Positions 1-7,390 of a DNA stretch of 42,770 nt are shown one piece after another. The DNA is from Calditerrivibrio nitroreducens (GTDB taxonomy: Bacteria; Chrysiogenota; Deferribacteres; Deferribacterales; Calditerrivibrionaceae): NCBI GenBank assembly GCA_002878065.1, contig PNIN01000025.1, positions 1 through 42,770 on the forward strand, in the 5' to 3' direction. The position numbers were made by a program, and so were the translations under genes. The notes beneath the pieces were generated by a model. The model was not told where the DNA came from. It saw only the letters and a program-made list of their open reading frames with translations, and ran no database searches. Numbering within the stretch: the stretch's first letter is position 1; each line of letters opens with the position of its first letter.

Positions 1-124
1 CAGTTGTCCAGAGCTCCGGTAAGATGACTATAGAATCTTTTATAGATTCTGTCAGAGTAACGACTTTTTGAAGATTTTTAAAAGGGTCTTCCTCCACCCT
101 CATCTGTAGAAGAGATATCTTCAT
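1..124 (-). CDS. Carbon-nitrogen hydrolase (nitrilase superfamily), N-terminal fragment
   Basis: Only the first 41 codons are inside the window; the rest lies beyond base 1. The visible residues begin with MKISLLQMRV and reach ILPELWTT. This is the usual opening of carbon-nitrogen hydrolases: a first beta strand ending in Q-M, then a strand ending in LPE, whose glutamate (residue 37) is the first member of the family's Glu-Lys-Cys triad. A purine-rich ribosome binding site (AGGTGG) sits six bases upstream, immediately after the stop of the BFN-domain gene, so this is the distal known gene of the minus-strand operon that starts at 5974. Omega-amidase and other amide hydrolases are the likely roles, but the substrate cannot be told from this fragment. 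Confidence 0.75.
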   Translation of the reverse strand, partial: MKISLLQMRVEEDPFKNLQKVVTLTESIKDSIVILPELWTT

Positions 125-133
125 TATTCCACC

Positions 134-607
134 TTATAAATATGTAACTTCTTGATCCATTAAAATCTGCTCCAGAAGAGCCTTTTCATGTTCATTCAGA
201 CAGCTTTTGGAGATGCATTTCTTCCGCTGCACCACATGTTCATCTATGAATATTGGATAATTCATCCTTAGACTCATGGCTATTCCATCTGATGGACGGC
301 AATCTATGATTAACGTATTGCCAGAATGATTAAGCTCTAACTTTGCGGTAAAAATACCGTCGTCAAATGTATCGATAAACAATCTGTTAACGGTCACATC
401 CCCAAGTTGTCTTAGTATGTCTGCCATTAGATCATACGTCATAGGACGAGGCTTTTTTAGAGATGATAAGACATAAAAGATTGCCTCCGCTTCAAAAGGC
501 CCCACCGGCAACGGTAATAGTATAGAATCATCAATACTTTCCAATATCACTTTGTAGGATGATATAAAGGGGTCTTTGATCACGCATTTTACTTTAAACT
601 GCCTCAT
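134..607 (-). CDS. Bifunctional nuclease (BFN/DUF151) domain protein
   Basis: A 157-residue protein made almost entirely of one BFN (DUF151) domain. Recognisable blocks are LLPLPVGPFEAEAIFYVL (about residues 30-47), RPMTYDLMADILRQLG (about 53-68), a GIFTAKLEL strand near 84-92, and DCRPSDGIAMSLR (about 102-114). Family members were first described as nucleases in plants; bacterial copies are mostly uncharacterised. The short C-terminal tail is acidic and, unlike many bacterial homologues, carries no UVR domain. The start codon overlaps the stop of miaB by four bases, and the carbon-nitrogen hydrolase follows nine bases later. A DUF151 gene next to miaB hints at an RNA-related role, which is inference only. 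Family assignment is firm; activity is not shown. Confidence 0.88.
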   Translation of the reverse strand: MRQFKVKCVIKDPFISSYKVILESIDDSILLPLPVGPFEAEAIFYVLSSLKKPRPMTYDLMADILRQLGDVTVNRLFIDTFDDGIFTAKLELNHSGNTLIIDCRPSDGIAMSLRMNYPIFIDEHVVQRKKCISKSCLNEHEKALLEQILMDQEVTYL

Positions 608-1920
608 GATACCTCCAAATTGCCGAAAAGGGAGTTCTTTTTCGCCTGAGTGATTTTTACTTTTACAATTTCACCATTCTGTAATGATTTTTCAGAAGTA
701 AAGTTTACAATACGGTTTTTTCTATTTCTACCAGAATACACATTTGTATCCTTTTTACTCTTCCCTTCAACTAAAATTTCCTGAATCTCACCGATCTGAC
801 GTTTTAAAAGTTTGTCCGTTATGATCTGTTGAGCATCGAGAAGCTTTTTCAGTCTATTTGCTTTTTCTACATCTGAGATATTATCCGGCATTGATGATGC
901 CTTCGTCCCTGGTCTTGGGGAGTACTTGAAGGCAAAGATTGTCTCATACTCTATCTCATTTACGGCTTTTAATGTTTGTTCAAAATCCTCATCTGTTTCC
1001 CCCGGAAATCCCACGATAAAATCCGATGAAAGGGCAAGACCTTTTATTTTTTCTTTTGCATAAGAAATCTTCTCTTCATATTCTTCAAAAGTATATCCTC
1101 TATTCATTTTTTTGAGAATATCGTTTGACCCCGCCTGAAGTGGTAAATGAAGATATTCGCAGATCTTACTTTCTGACGCAACGAGATCCACCAAATCTTT
1201 ATTGAAATCTTTTGGATGAGAAGTAACAAACCTTATTCTATTTAAACCAACAATTTGTGTAGCCATATATAGAAATTGTGTAAAATTAATCTTTTCGTCA
1301 AGGGTTTTTCCATAAGAATTGACATTTTGTCCTAAAAATGTCACCTCTCTTACACCATTGTCCACTAAAAATTTCACTTCATCAAGTATCTCTTTGTAGT
1401 GTCTGCTTTTTTCTCTTCCTCTAACGTATGGCACTATGCAGTAGCTGCAAAAGTTGTCACATCCTTTCATTATCGTCACAAAGGCTGAAACAGAGCTATT
1501 CCTATTGAAAATAGGTACAGTAAAATCATCATGGTAAAACTCCGTAATGGCAAGGCGTTCACCTTTTTCCACTCTAAAAATGGCTTCATACAGCTTTGGA
1601 ATCCCATCTGTTCCTATAACAAGATCAACACTTTTATTCTCTTTTAGTATAGCTTCCCCATCCTCCTGAGCAACACAACCTGCTATGGCTATTTTAAAGT
1701 ATGGATTTGAATTTTTAATTCTTTTTAACCTTCCGATTTCACTTTTTACCTTTTCTTTGGGCTTTTCTCTAACACTGCAGGTATTGATTACGGCAAAGTC
1801 TGCCTCTTCTGGATCATCTGTTCTGTCGTATCCGGATTCTTCAAATATAGATAAGATTCTCTGGGAATCGTATTCATTCATCTGACAGCCAAAAGTTTTG
1901 ATGTATACCTTCTTAATCAT
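604..1920 (-). CDS. miaB: tRNA-2-methylthio-N6-dimethylallyladenosine synthase MiaB
   Basis: A radical-SAM methylthiotransferase of 438 residues, the normal length for MiaB. It converts N6-isopentenyladenosine at position 37 of tRNAs to the 2-methylthio form. The N-terminal UPF0004 domain carries the three auxiliary cluster cysteines C12 (KTFGCQMNEYDS), C48 (INTCSVREKP) and C82 (AGCVAQE). The radical-SAM cluster is CxxxCxxC at C154, C158 and C161. The last 70 or so residues form a TRAM domain. The KTFGCQMNEYDS and NTCSVREK signatures separate MiaB from RimO and MtaB. It overlaps the upstream helical-repeat gene and the downstream BFN gene by ATGA overlaps, so translation is probably coupled. 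Confidence 0.96.
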   Translation of the reverse strand: MIKKVYIKTFGCQMNEYDSQRILSIFEESGYDRTDDPEEADFAVINTCSVREKPKEKVKSEIGRLKRIKNSNPYFKIAIAGCVAQEDGEAILKENKSVDLVIGTDGIPKLYEAIFRVEKGERLAITEFYHDDFTVPIFNRNSSVSAFVTIMKGCDNFCSYCIVPYVRGREKSRHYKEILDEVKFLVDNGVREVTFLGQNVNSYGKTLDEKINFTQFLYMATQIVGLNRIRFVTSHPKDFNKDLVDLVASESKICEYLHLPLQAGSNDILKKMNRGYTFEEYEEKISYAKEKIKGLALSSDFIVGFPGETDEDFEQTLKAVNEIEYETIFAFKYSPRPGTKASSMPDNISDVEKANRLKKLLDAQQIITDKLLKRQIGEIQEILVEGKSKKDTNVYSGRNRKNRIVNFTSEKSLQNGEIVKVKITQAKKNSLFGNLEVS

Positions 1921-3143
1921 TTTAAATACCTTTTAAACCTCTTGTATATGTTATTTTTTAGATCTTTGACCGTTATTTTATCGTAATACTTTTTTAATAA
2001 TTTTTTCTTTCCCTCAAGCCCATAGGCATATGCAAGGTAGTAATAGCTTTTTTGATTCTCCATGCCAAAATGAATCTGGATTAAATGGAATGTAAGCCCC
2101 TGTTGCAAAAGATCATTAGAGATATTATCTATATTTTCACAATTTATTAAACGCTTGTAGTTCTTTTTGTCTAAAAGATTGGCAGTTATTATGGATGAAC
2201 CGAGTTCGCAGAGGATATTTGACTGATTGTCCGGTAGACTGTTTATTAGATTTTTTAGCATGGGGATGTCGTTATTAACGCTATAGGCTCGTATGAGCGC
2301 TTTGTAATATTTTTCATCTTTTGCTGTAAAGCATTTTTCGATTATTGAATAGTTTACTTTTTTATTTGTTTTAAAATGGGCATCCAGCACCATACAGTAG
2401 GTTTCCGGAAGAAGTGCGTGTTGTCTGTTGTAGTTGTACCCTTTTATTACATCTTCATACTTACCCACCTTCCATACCCTTTCGATTGCAAGGTTTATGG
2501 TATCTTTATCCCTATAAGTTTCGTAGGCTTTCCAGAATTCAGTGATAAGTTCGTATTTGTAGAGCTTTATACTCAGTTGCTTTATCTGTTCGTTGGTTAA
2601 GTTTTTTAGATTTAGCATTTCAAACGTCTTCTTTATCAATGCCTTGTCATTTATCTGCATAATATAGGAAAACTTAAGGCTGTCAGGAAGTTCTTGAATG
2701 TCTATATTGGTGCTATTGTCAATGGCGCATTTTGTACCGATGAGGGCTTTATTAAGGGAATAATCCTTTTTCTGGTCTATTATTGCGTATGCTTTACTGC
2801 AATTATCAATGGCGGTAAGGTAGACTTCATCAAAAGACATCGATTTATTATCGAATCTGTCGTCGTTTAGATCTTTTATCATCTGGAAATACTCTTTTGC
2901 TTTTTGAATATTGTTCTGTTTTAGATAGATTTTGTATAATAGGTACTTTGCAAATATCGCTTCTTTTGAAGCATTGTCTGTTTTTAAAAAATCTTCAAGA
3001 TTAATAAGAGATACATCGTAGAATCCATCCTGATAAGCCTTTAGCCCTACATAGTAGCTGTCTATTTCTGCAAAGGCAATATTAGAAGCCAGCAAAACGA
3101 AAAATAGGTAAAAGAAATTTTTTACAAACGTAGTTCTCTTCAT
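1917..3143 (-). CDS. Secreted helical-repeat (TPR-like) protein of unknown function
   Basis: A 408-residue protein I cannot name. It begins with MKRTTFVKNFFYLFF and a hydrophobic stretch ending in AFA, a good Sec signal peptide with cleavage after residue 25 or so. The remainder alternates amphipathic helices (for example around AYQDGFYDVSLINLEDFL and LLYKIYLKQNNIQKAKEYF), typical of TPR or SEL1-like superhelices. An in-frame GTG five codons upstream (3158) is possible. I chose the ATG at 3143 because GGA lies at proper spacing before it, the signal peptide starts there, and it forms an ATGA overlap with the upstream dehydrogenase stop. It ends in a four-base overlap with miaB. A periplasmic scaffold or envelope role is a guess. 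Confidence 0.75.
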   Translation of the reverse strand: MKRTTFVKNFFYLFFVLLASNIAFAEIDSYYVGLKAYQDGFYDVSLINLEDFLKTDNASKEAIFAKYLLYKIYLKQNNIQKAKEYFQMIKDLNDDRFDNKSMSFDEVYLTAIDNCSKAYAIIDQKKDYSLNKALIGTKCAIDNSTNIDIQELPDSLKFSYIMQINDKALIKKTFEMLNLKNLTNEQIKQLSIKLYKYELITEFWKAYETYRDKDTINLAIERVWKVGKYEDVIKGYNYNRQHALLPETYCMVLDAHFKTNKKVNYSIIEKCFTAKDEKYYKALIRAYSVNNDIPMLKNLINSLPDNQSNILCELGSSIITANLLDKKNYKRLINCENIDNISNDLLQQGLTFHLIQIHFGMENQKSYYYLAYAYGLEGKKKLLKKYYDKITVKDLKNNIYKRFKRYLK

Positions 3144-5974
3144 TTTTCCACAATGCACTCTGCTAAAATCTCGATGGGATGTTTTATCTTTTTGTAGCTC
3201 ATATGTTCCATCTGAATTCTACATGTGGGGCAATCTGTGGCACCTAAATGGGAGTTTGATTTATTGAGCTTTTCTGTCATCGGTGTTCCAATTTTTATAC
3301 TGAGGTCGTAATTTTGGGCCGAAATCCCCCAACTACCGGCCATACCACAACAGTGGGAATTTAAATTTTCCACCTCGATATTTTCAACATTTTTAAGCAT
3401 CAAAATGGATGAATCTGCTTCTTTTTGTACTTTGAGGTGGCAGGGCATATGGTAGGATATCTTCAGATTTGTGGGGGCTTTAAAGGAGACCTTACCCGAA
3501 AATTTATTCACCAGTGCACTGATATGTATTAGTTTCTGCTTTATCACCGGTATTATACTGTCTGATGATAGATAGCTCCATTCCTCCTGCAGTGATAGCC
3601 CACAGGAAGAGCATGTAACCACGATGAAATCCACATCGTATACTAATTTTTTCCAGGATTGCAGATTTTCCTTTATCTTATTTTCGGCATCTTTCACCAT
3701 CCCCTTGGAGAGCATCGGCAAACCGCAGCAATGTTGATTTGGAGTGATCACCTGCATCCCGAGGGAATTTAAAACTTTTATGGCAGCTTCACCAATCTCC
3801 GGCCTGATGTATGAGGCATAACATCCGGCAAAGTATAATACCTTTATTTCACCTTCCCCTTCGTACCGTTTTACCCTTTCATAAAGACAATTTTTGGGAA
3901 ATATTACAGGTTCCCTCTCCGAAGAGATGCCCACCATCTTTTCAGCTAACAGTCTAATAGGCTTTAATTTCATTGGAGCATTTAGGATGGATGAGAATTT
4001 TCTCGTGTATCTTCCGGCAAGCTCTGCGTTTACAAGTAGTTTTTTTTCTAGTGATGTACCGAATTTTTTGGCGTACTGGCTTCTGGCTTCAATTGCCAGC
4101 TTGGGTATATTTACGTTGGAAGGGCATTCTTTATAACAGCTACCGCAGTTTACGCAGTGATCAATGACGTATTGAAAAGCTGATTCGTATATAGAGCTAT
4201 CATCAATTTCACCACTTATTAGATATCTCAGTATATTTCCTTTTGCTTTGGGTGCCGCCGCTTCATCCCGTGTAAATTTATATATCGGGCACATACGGGT
4301 GGCGGTGGTGACCGTGGTACATTTGGAACAGCCGTGACATTTTTCCACTTCGCTGATGAACTCCCCGTTCCATTTTAAAAGGGGCTGTATTACATTTGAG
4401 CTTTTGTAATTTTCCCCATAACGCAGATTTTTCATCACCTGGTATTCATCGTGATATGTTTTTATCTCCGGATTTAAAATATTGTGTGGGTCAAAGAGTG
4501 CTTTGACTTTTAAAAATAGTGGGTAAATATTGGAATACTGTTTTGCTATGTAGCAGCTTCTAATCCTTCCATCCCCATGTTCCCCGGATATCGCTCCACC
4601 TAAGGAATGAATAAGCTCAAAAAAGTCGTCGGCTATGGCCTTGAGCTTTGCCACATCTTCCGGGTCTTTCATGTTTAGTAGTGGTCTTGTGTGCATGAGC
4701 CCTTTTGCTATATGTCCATATACGACAAAATCCACTTGATGTTTATTTAAAAGATCGTATGTCCCTTCGAAATAAGGCACAAGATTGTCCAGTGGTACCG
4801 CTGCATCCTCTATTAGGGCTAATATCTTTTTTTCACCTTTCAGTTTATAAAGTATTGGTACGGCAGCTTTCCTAATAGCCCAGAATCTGTTTTTCTCCTC
4901 TTCTTCGATGGCAATAAAGCTTGAGCTGGCAAGTCTTTCCTCTTCTAAAATCTTTTTAGCCATTATCGCTTTTTCTTCCACTTCCTCTTTGCTTCCTGAA
5001 TCGAATTCAATAAGTAGTACGTTGTCTATGCCCAGAGGTATCTTATCTTTTAGTGAATCATCCGATTCTTTTGCAATTTTCAACAATGATTTGTCCATAA
5101 TTTCGATACCGGCAGGTTTAAGTGGCATAAGCTTTTGTACAGCTTTTGCGGATGAGATTATATCGTTGAAGTATGCCACCACAAGACTATCAAATTCCGG
5201 TTTTGGCTCCAGCTTGAATTTCAGCTTCGTAACCACCGCAAGGGTGCCTTCAGATCCTGCAATGAGCTTTCTGATATTTAGCTTTCCATTTTCCACTAAC
5301 CCTTTAAGGTTGTATCCAGCCACATTATATCTTATATGTGGATAAGAAGATTCTATCTCATCTTTGTTTTCTAAATAAAGGTTGTATATCTCTTTAAATT
5401 GGGCAGGTAGATCATCAAAATCTGCTTCTTCTATCTGGCTCAATGAGTATATCTCCCCCGTACTTAATACAATTTCTGCATCTAAGATATAATCAGCCAC
5501 ATTCCCATATTTTACGGAGTGGGCACCGCTGGCATTGGTTCCATACATTCCACCGAAGGTGGCATACTCTCCACTTGATGGGTCTGGTGGGAAAAAAAGA
5601 CCTTTCCCCTTAAGTAATGCCTCCAGTTCACCAAAGCGATAGCCAGGTTCGCATAGGAAGTATCTGTTTTCATAGTCTATTTCAATTAATCTATTCATAT
5701 ATTTGCTAAAATCTAATACAATCCCTTTCCCAATTGCAGATCCGCAAAGACCACTACCAGCACCCCTTGAGTGGACGCTAAAACCATATTTTCTACAGAA
5801 ATCCACTGTCTCCACCACATCTTTTCTGGACTTGGGGTAGATGACACATATCGGTTCCACTTTAAAGATACTGCCATCGGTGGAGTGCATCAATCTTCTT
5901 AATTTATCTGTAAAGATATCCCCTGATATCTTTTCTTTCAAATCATCAAAGATATTACTTGTCAAATGAGGCAT
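3140..5974 (-). CDS. FAD-linked oxidase fused to Fe-S/CCG domains (D-2-hydroxyacid dehydrogenase, GlcD-GlcF/YdiJ type)
   Basis: A 944-residue single-chain dehydrogenase combining a GlcD-like flavin half and a GlcF-like iron-sulfur half. Residues 40-190 form the FAD-binding-4 domain with GAGSGLCGS near residues 70-78 and FGGMYGTNASGAHS near 142-155. The FAD-oxidase C-terminal domain follows, including GEHGDGR near 479. Two ferredoxin-like motifs sit near 544-560 (CHGCSKC then MCP) and near 606-616 (CVNCGSCYKECP). Two CCG domains follow, with HCCGLP near 748, CSSCG near 787, HCCGMAG near 873 and a final TDCPTC. The family oxidises D-lactate, glycolate or D-2-hydroxyglutarate and passes electrons to the quinone pool; the exact substrate is not decidable here. 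A good ribosome binding site (GGAG) precedes the ATG. It leads the minus-strand operon and diverges from larC, a lactate-racemase maturation gene, which favours lactate. Confidence 0.88.
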   Translation of the reverse strand: MPHLTSNIFDDLKEKISGDIFTDKLRRLMHSTDGSIFKVEPICVIYPKSRKDVVETVDFCRKYGFSVHSRGAGSGLCGSAIGKGIVLDFSKYMNRLIEIDYENRYFLCEPGYRFGELEALLKGKGLFFPPDPSSGEYATFGGMYGTNASGAHSVKYGNVADYILDAEIVLSTGEIYSLSQIEEADFDDLPAQFKEIYNLYLENKDEIESSYPHIRYNVAGYNLKGLVENGKLNIRKLIAGSEGTLAVVTKLKFKLEPKPEFDSLVVAYFNDIISSAKAVQKLMPLKPAGIEIMDKSLLKIAKESDDSLKDKIPLGIDNVLLIEFDSGSKEEVEEKAIMAKKILEEERLASSSFIAIEEEEKNRFWAIRKAAVPILYKLKGEKKILALIEDAAVPLDNLVPYFEGTYDLLNKHQVDFVVYGHIAKGLMHTRPLLNMKDPEDVAKLKAIADDFFELIHSLGGAISGEHGDGRIRSCYIAKQYSNIYPLFLKVKALFDPHNILNPEIKTYHDEYQVMKNLRYGENYKSSNVIQPLLKWNGEFISEVEKCHGCSKCTTVTTATRMCPIYKFTRDEAAAPKAKGNILRYLISGEIDDSSIYESAFQYVIDHCVNCGSCYKECPSNVNIPKLAIEARSQYAKKFGTSLEKKLLVNAELAGRYTRKFSSILNAPMKLKPIRLLAEKMVGISSEREPVIFPKNCLYERVKRYEGEGEIKVLYFAGCYASYIRPEIGEAAIKVLNSLGMQVITPNQHCCGLPMLSKGMVKDAENKIKENLQSWKKLVYDVDFIVVTCSSCGLSLQEEWSYLSSDSIIPVIKQKLIHISALVNKFSGKVSFKAPTNLKISYHMPCHLKVQKEADSSILMLKNVENIEVENLNSHCCGMAGSWGISAQNYDLSIKIGTPMTEKLNKSNSHLGATDCPTCRIQMEHMSYKKIKHPIEILAECIVEK

Positions 5975-6001
5975 TGTATGCTCCTGATAAATTTTTACTT
6001 A

Positions 6002-6030
6002 AATATTCATAAAAAGATGTCTATTGTCAA
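6002..6030 (-). promoter_or_regulatory. Predicted sigma-70-type promoter of the FAD dehydrogenase operon
   Basis: On the minus strand a perfect TTGACA (bases 6030-6025) is followed by a 17-base spacer and AATATT (6007-6002). The start codon at 5974 lies about 28 bases beyond. A second TTGACA (6064-6059) with a TAGATT -10 (6041-6036) lies directly upstream, so transcription may be from tandem promoters. This is prediction from consensus and spacing only. Confidence 0.45.
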
Positions 6031-6115
6031 TAAATAATCTATAGAATTAATTATATTTGTCAATGTAAAAGGAAAAAAAGTAAGAGAAAATTTAGGTTTT
6101 TAGTCCAATAAAATA

Positions 6116-6144
6116 TTTACTTTTATAGGCATATAAGGTAAAAT
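6116..6144 (+). promoter_or_regulatory. Predicted larC promoter placed for a leaderless transcript
   Basis: TTTACT (6116-6121), a 17-base spacer and TAAAAT (6139-6144) fit a sigma-70-type promoter. Only six bases (6145-6150) separate the -10 hexamer from the larC ATG, so initiation would fall at or next to the start codon. The nearest Shine-Dalgarno-like stretch (AAGG, 6135-6138) lies 12 bases from the ATG, which is too far to be a convincing ribosome binding site. Confidence 0.4.
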
Positions 6145-6150
6145 ATTGTT

Positions 6151-7374
6151 ATGAGTGGATTATATCTGGATATGATTTCAGGGATATCGGGCGATATGAC
6201 TATGGCGGCACTTTTGCAAATAGAGGATAAAAGTGTCGAACTGTCGGAAATATTTTCTAATATATTTGGTATTGCAGTGAATATAGGACTAAATAAAAAG
6301 TATGTAAATGGAATAAAAGCTTATCAGCTAAAATTAAACTTTAGCAAAGAAATACTCCCTAGTAGAAATTTTAAAACGATCCGGGAGATTATAGAAGATT
6401 ATTCTTTTGATGAAAAGGTGAAAAGTGACGCTCTCAGAATCTTTACATTGATTGCGGAGGCGGAATCTAAAATCCACGGGGTTGACATTGATGAAATACA
6501 TTTCCATGAAGTGGGGGCTATGGATTCCATAATAGACATTGTGGGGGTGGCGTACCTCATAAATAGTATAAATCCTGGTTTTATTTTTTCCTCTCCTGCG
6601 AAATTTGGATGCGGTACGATAAAGTCTGCACATGGGATGATTCCGGTTCCGGCACCTGCCACAATAGAGATTCTCAAAGATTTTCCATTTGAGAGGCTAA
6701 ATATCAATACGGAGCTCACTACGCCCACGGGGGCGGCTATCATCAAGCATTACGTATCAGAGGTGACCTATAATTTTTCCGGAGTGGTGGAAGATATATA
6801 CTATTCCACCGGTACAAAACAACTTATCTCCGGTAGTAAATTAACTAAAAAAGCCAATCAGCTTACCTTTGAAGAACCTGTGGTCATTTCACCCACTTAT
6901 CCAAATCTACTTAGAGTCATAAAGTATAAGGATGATAATTCAAAGAAGAAGCTTGTCATGATAGAAACAAATATCGATGATATGTCGTCCGAGCATCTCG
7001 GACATACCTTTGACATCCTTTTTGACAAAGGGGCTCTCGATATATTTTTTACCCCTATATTTATGAAAAAAAACAGGCCTTCTTACAAATTATCCGTTAT
7101 AGCAGAAGAATCACACAAGGATCTACTGATTCAAACAATCTTGCGTCATACTACCACAGGAGGTGTGCGCTTCTACAATATTGGTAGGTATGAGCTTGAT
7201 AAATCTTTTACTGAGGTGGAGTATTTAGGATGCAGATTTAAAATAAAGATTTTAACCGGCGATGGGGTAAAGAAATATTCACCTGAATGGGAGGATATAA
7301 GACGTTACTCTGAATTTCTTAAAATACCCACAAATCAGCTTTATTATGAAGTGATGAAGATAGTGGACATATGA
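6151..7374 (+). CDS. larC: Nickel-pincer cofactor biosynthesis protein LarC
   Basis: A 407-residue protein of the LarC (DUF111) family, which inserts nickel into the pincer nucleotide cofactor of lactate racemase (LarA) and related enzymes. Signature blocks are YLDMISGISGDMTMAALL at the N-terminus, HFHEVGAMDSIIDIVG with H117 and H119, ELTTPTGAAI, and ETNIDDMSSEHLG in the C-terminal half. In Lactobacillus the gene is split and read through by ribosomal frameshifting; here both halves are in one uninterrupted frame. The other lar genes (larA, larB, larE) are not in the window, so the client enzyme is unknown. Upstream and divergent is a 2-hydroxyacid dehydrogenase; downstream a cyclase gene starts after 16 bases with its own ribosome binding site. 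Confidence 0.9.
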   Translation: MSGLYLDMISGISGDMTMAALLQIEDKSVELSEIFSNIFGIAVNIGLNKKYVNGIKAYQLKLNFSKEILPSRNFKTIREIIEDYSFDEKVKSDALRIFTLIAEAESKIHGVDIDEIHFHEVGAMDSIIDIVGVAYLINSINPGFIFSSPAKFGCGTIKSAHGMIPVPAPATIEILKDFPFERLNINTELTTPTGAAIIKHYVSEVTYNFSGVVEDIYYSTGTKQLISGSKLTKKANQLTFEEPVVISPTYPNLLRVIKYKDDNSKKKLVMIETNIDDMSSEHLGHTFDILFDKGALDIFFTPIFMKKNRPSYKLSVIAEESHKDLLIQTILRHTTTGGVRFYNIGRYELDKSFTEVEYLGCRFKIKILTGDGVKKYSPEWEDIRRYSEFLKIPTNQLYYEVMKIVDI

Positions 7375-7390
7375 TGTTTCTGGAGGTTTT

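Noticed and set aside
4908-5345. 145-codon open frame on the plus strand
   Set aside because: It lies wholly inside the FAD dehydrogenase gene on the other strand, has serine/leucine-rich shadow composition and no ribosome binding site.
6399-6746. 115-codon minus-strand frame
   Set aside because: Antisense to conserved LarC motifs with no start signals.
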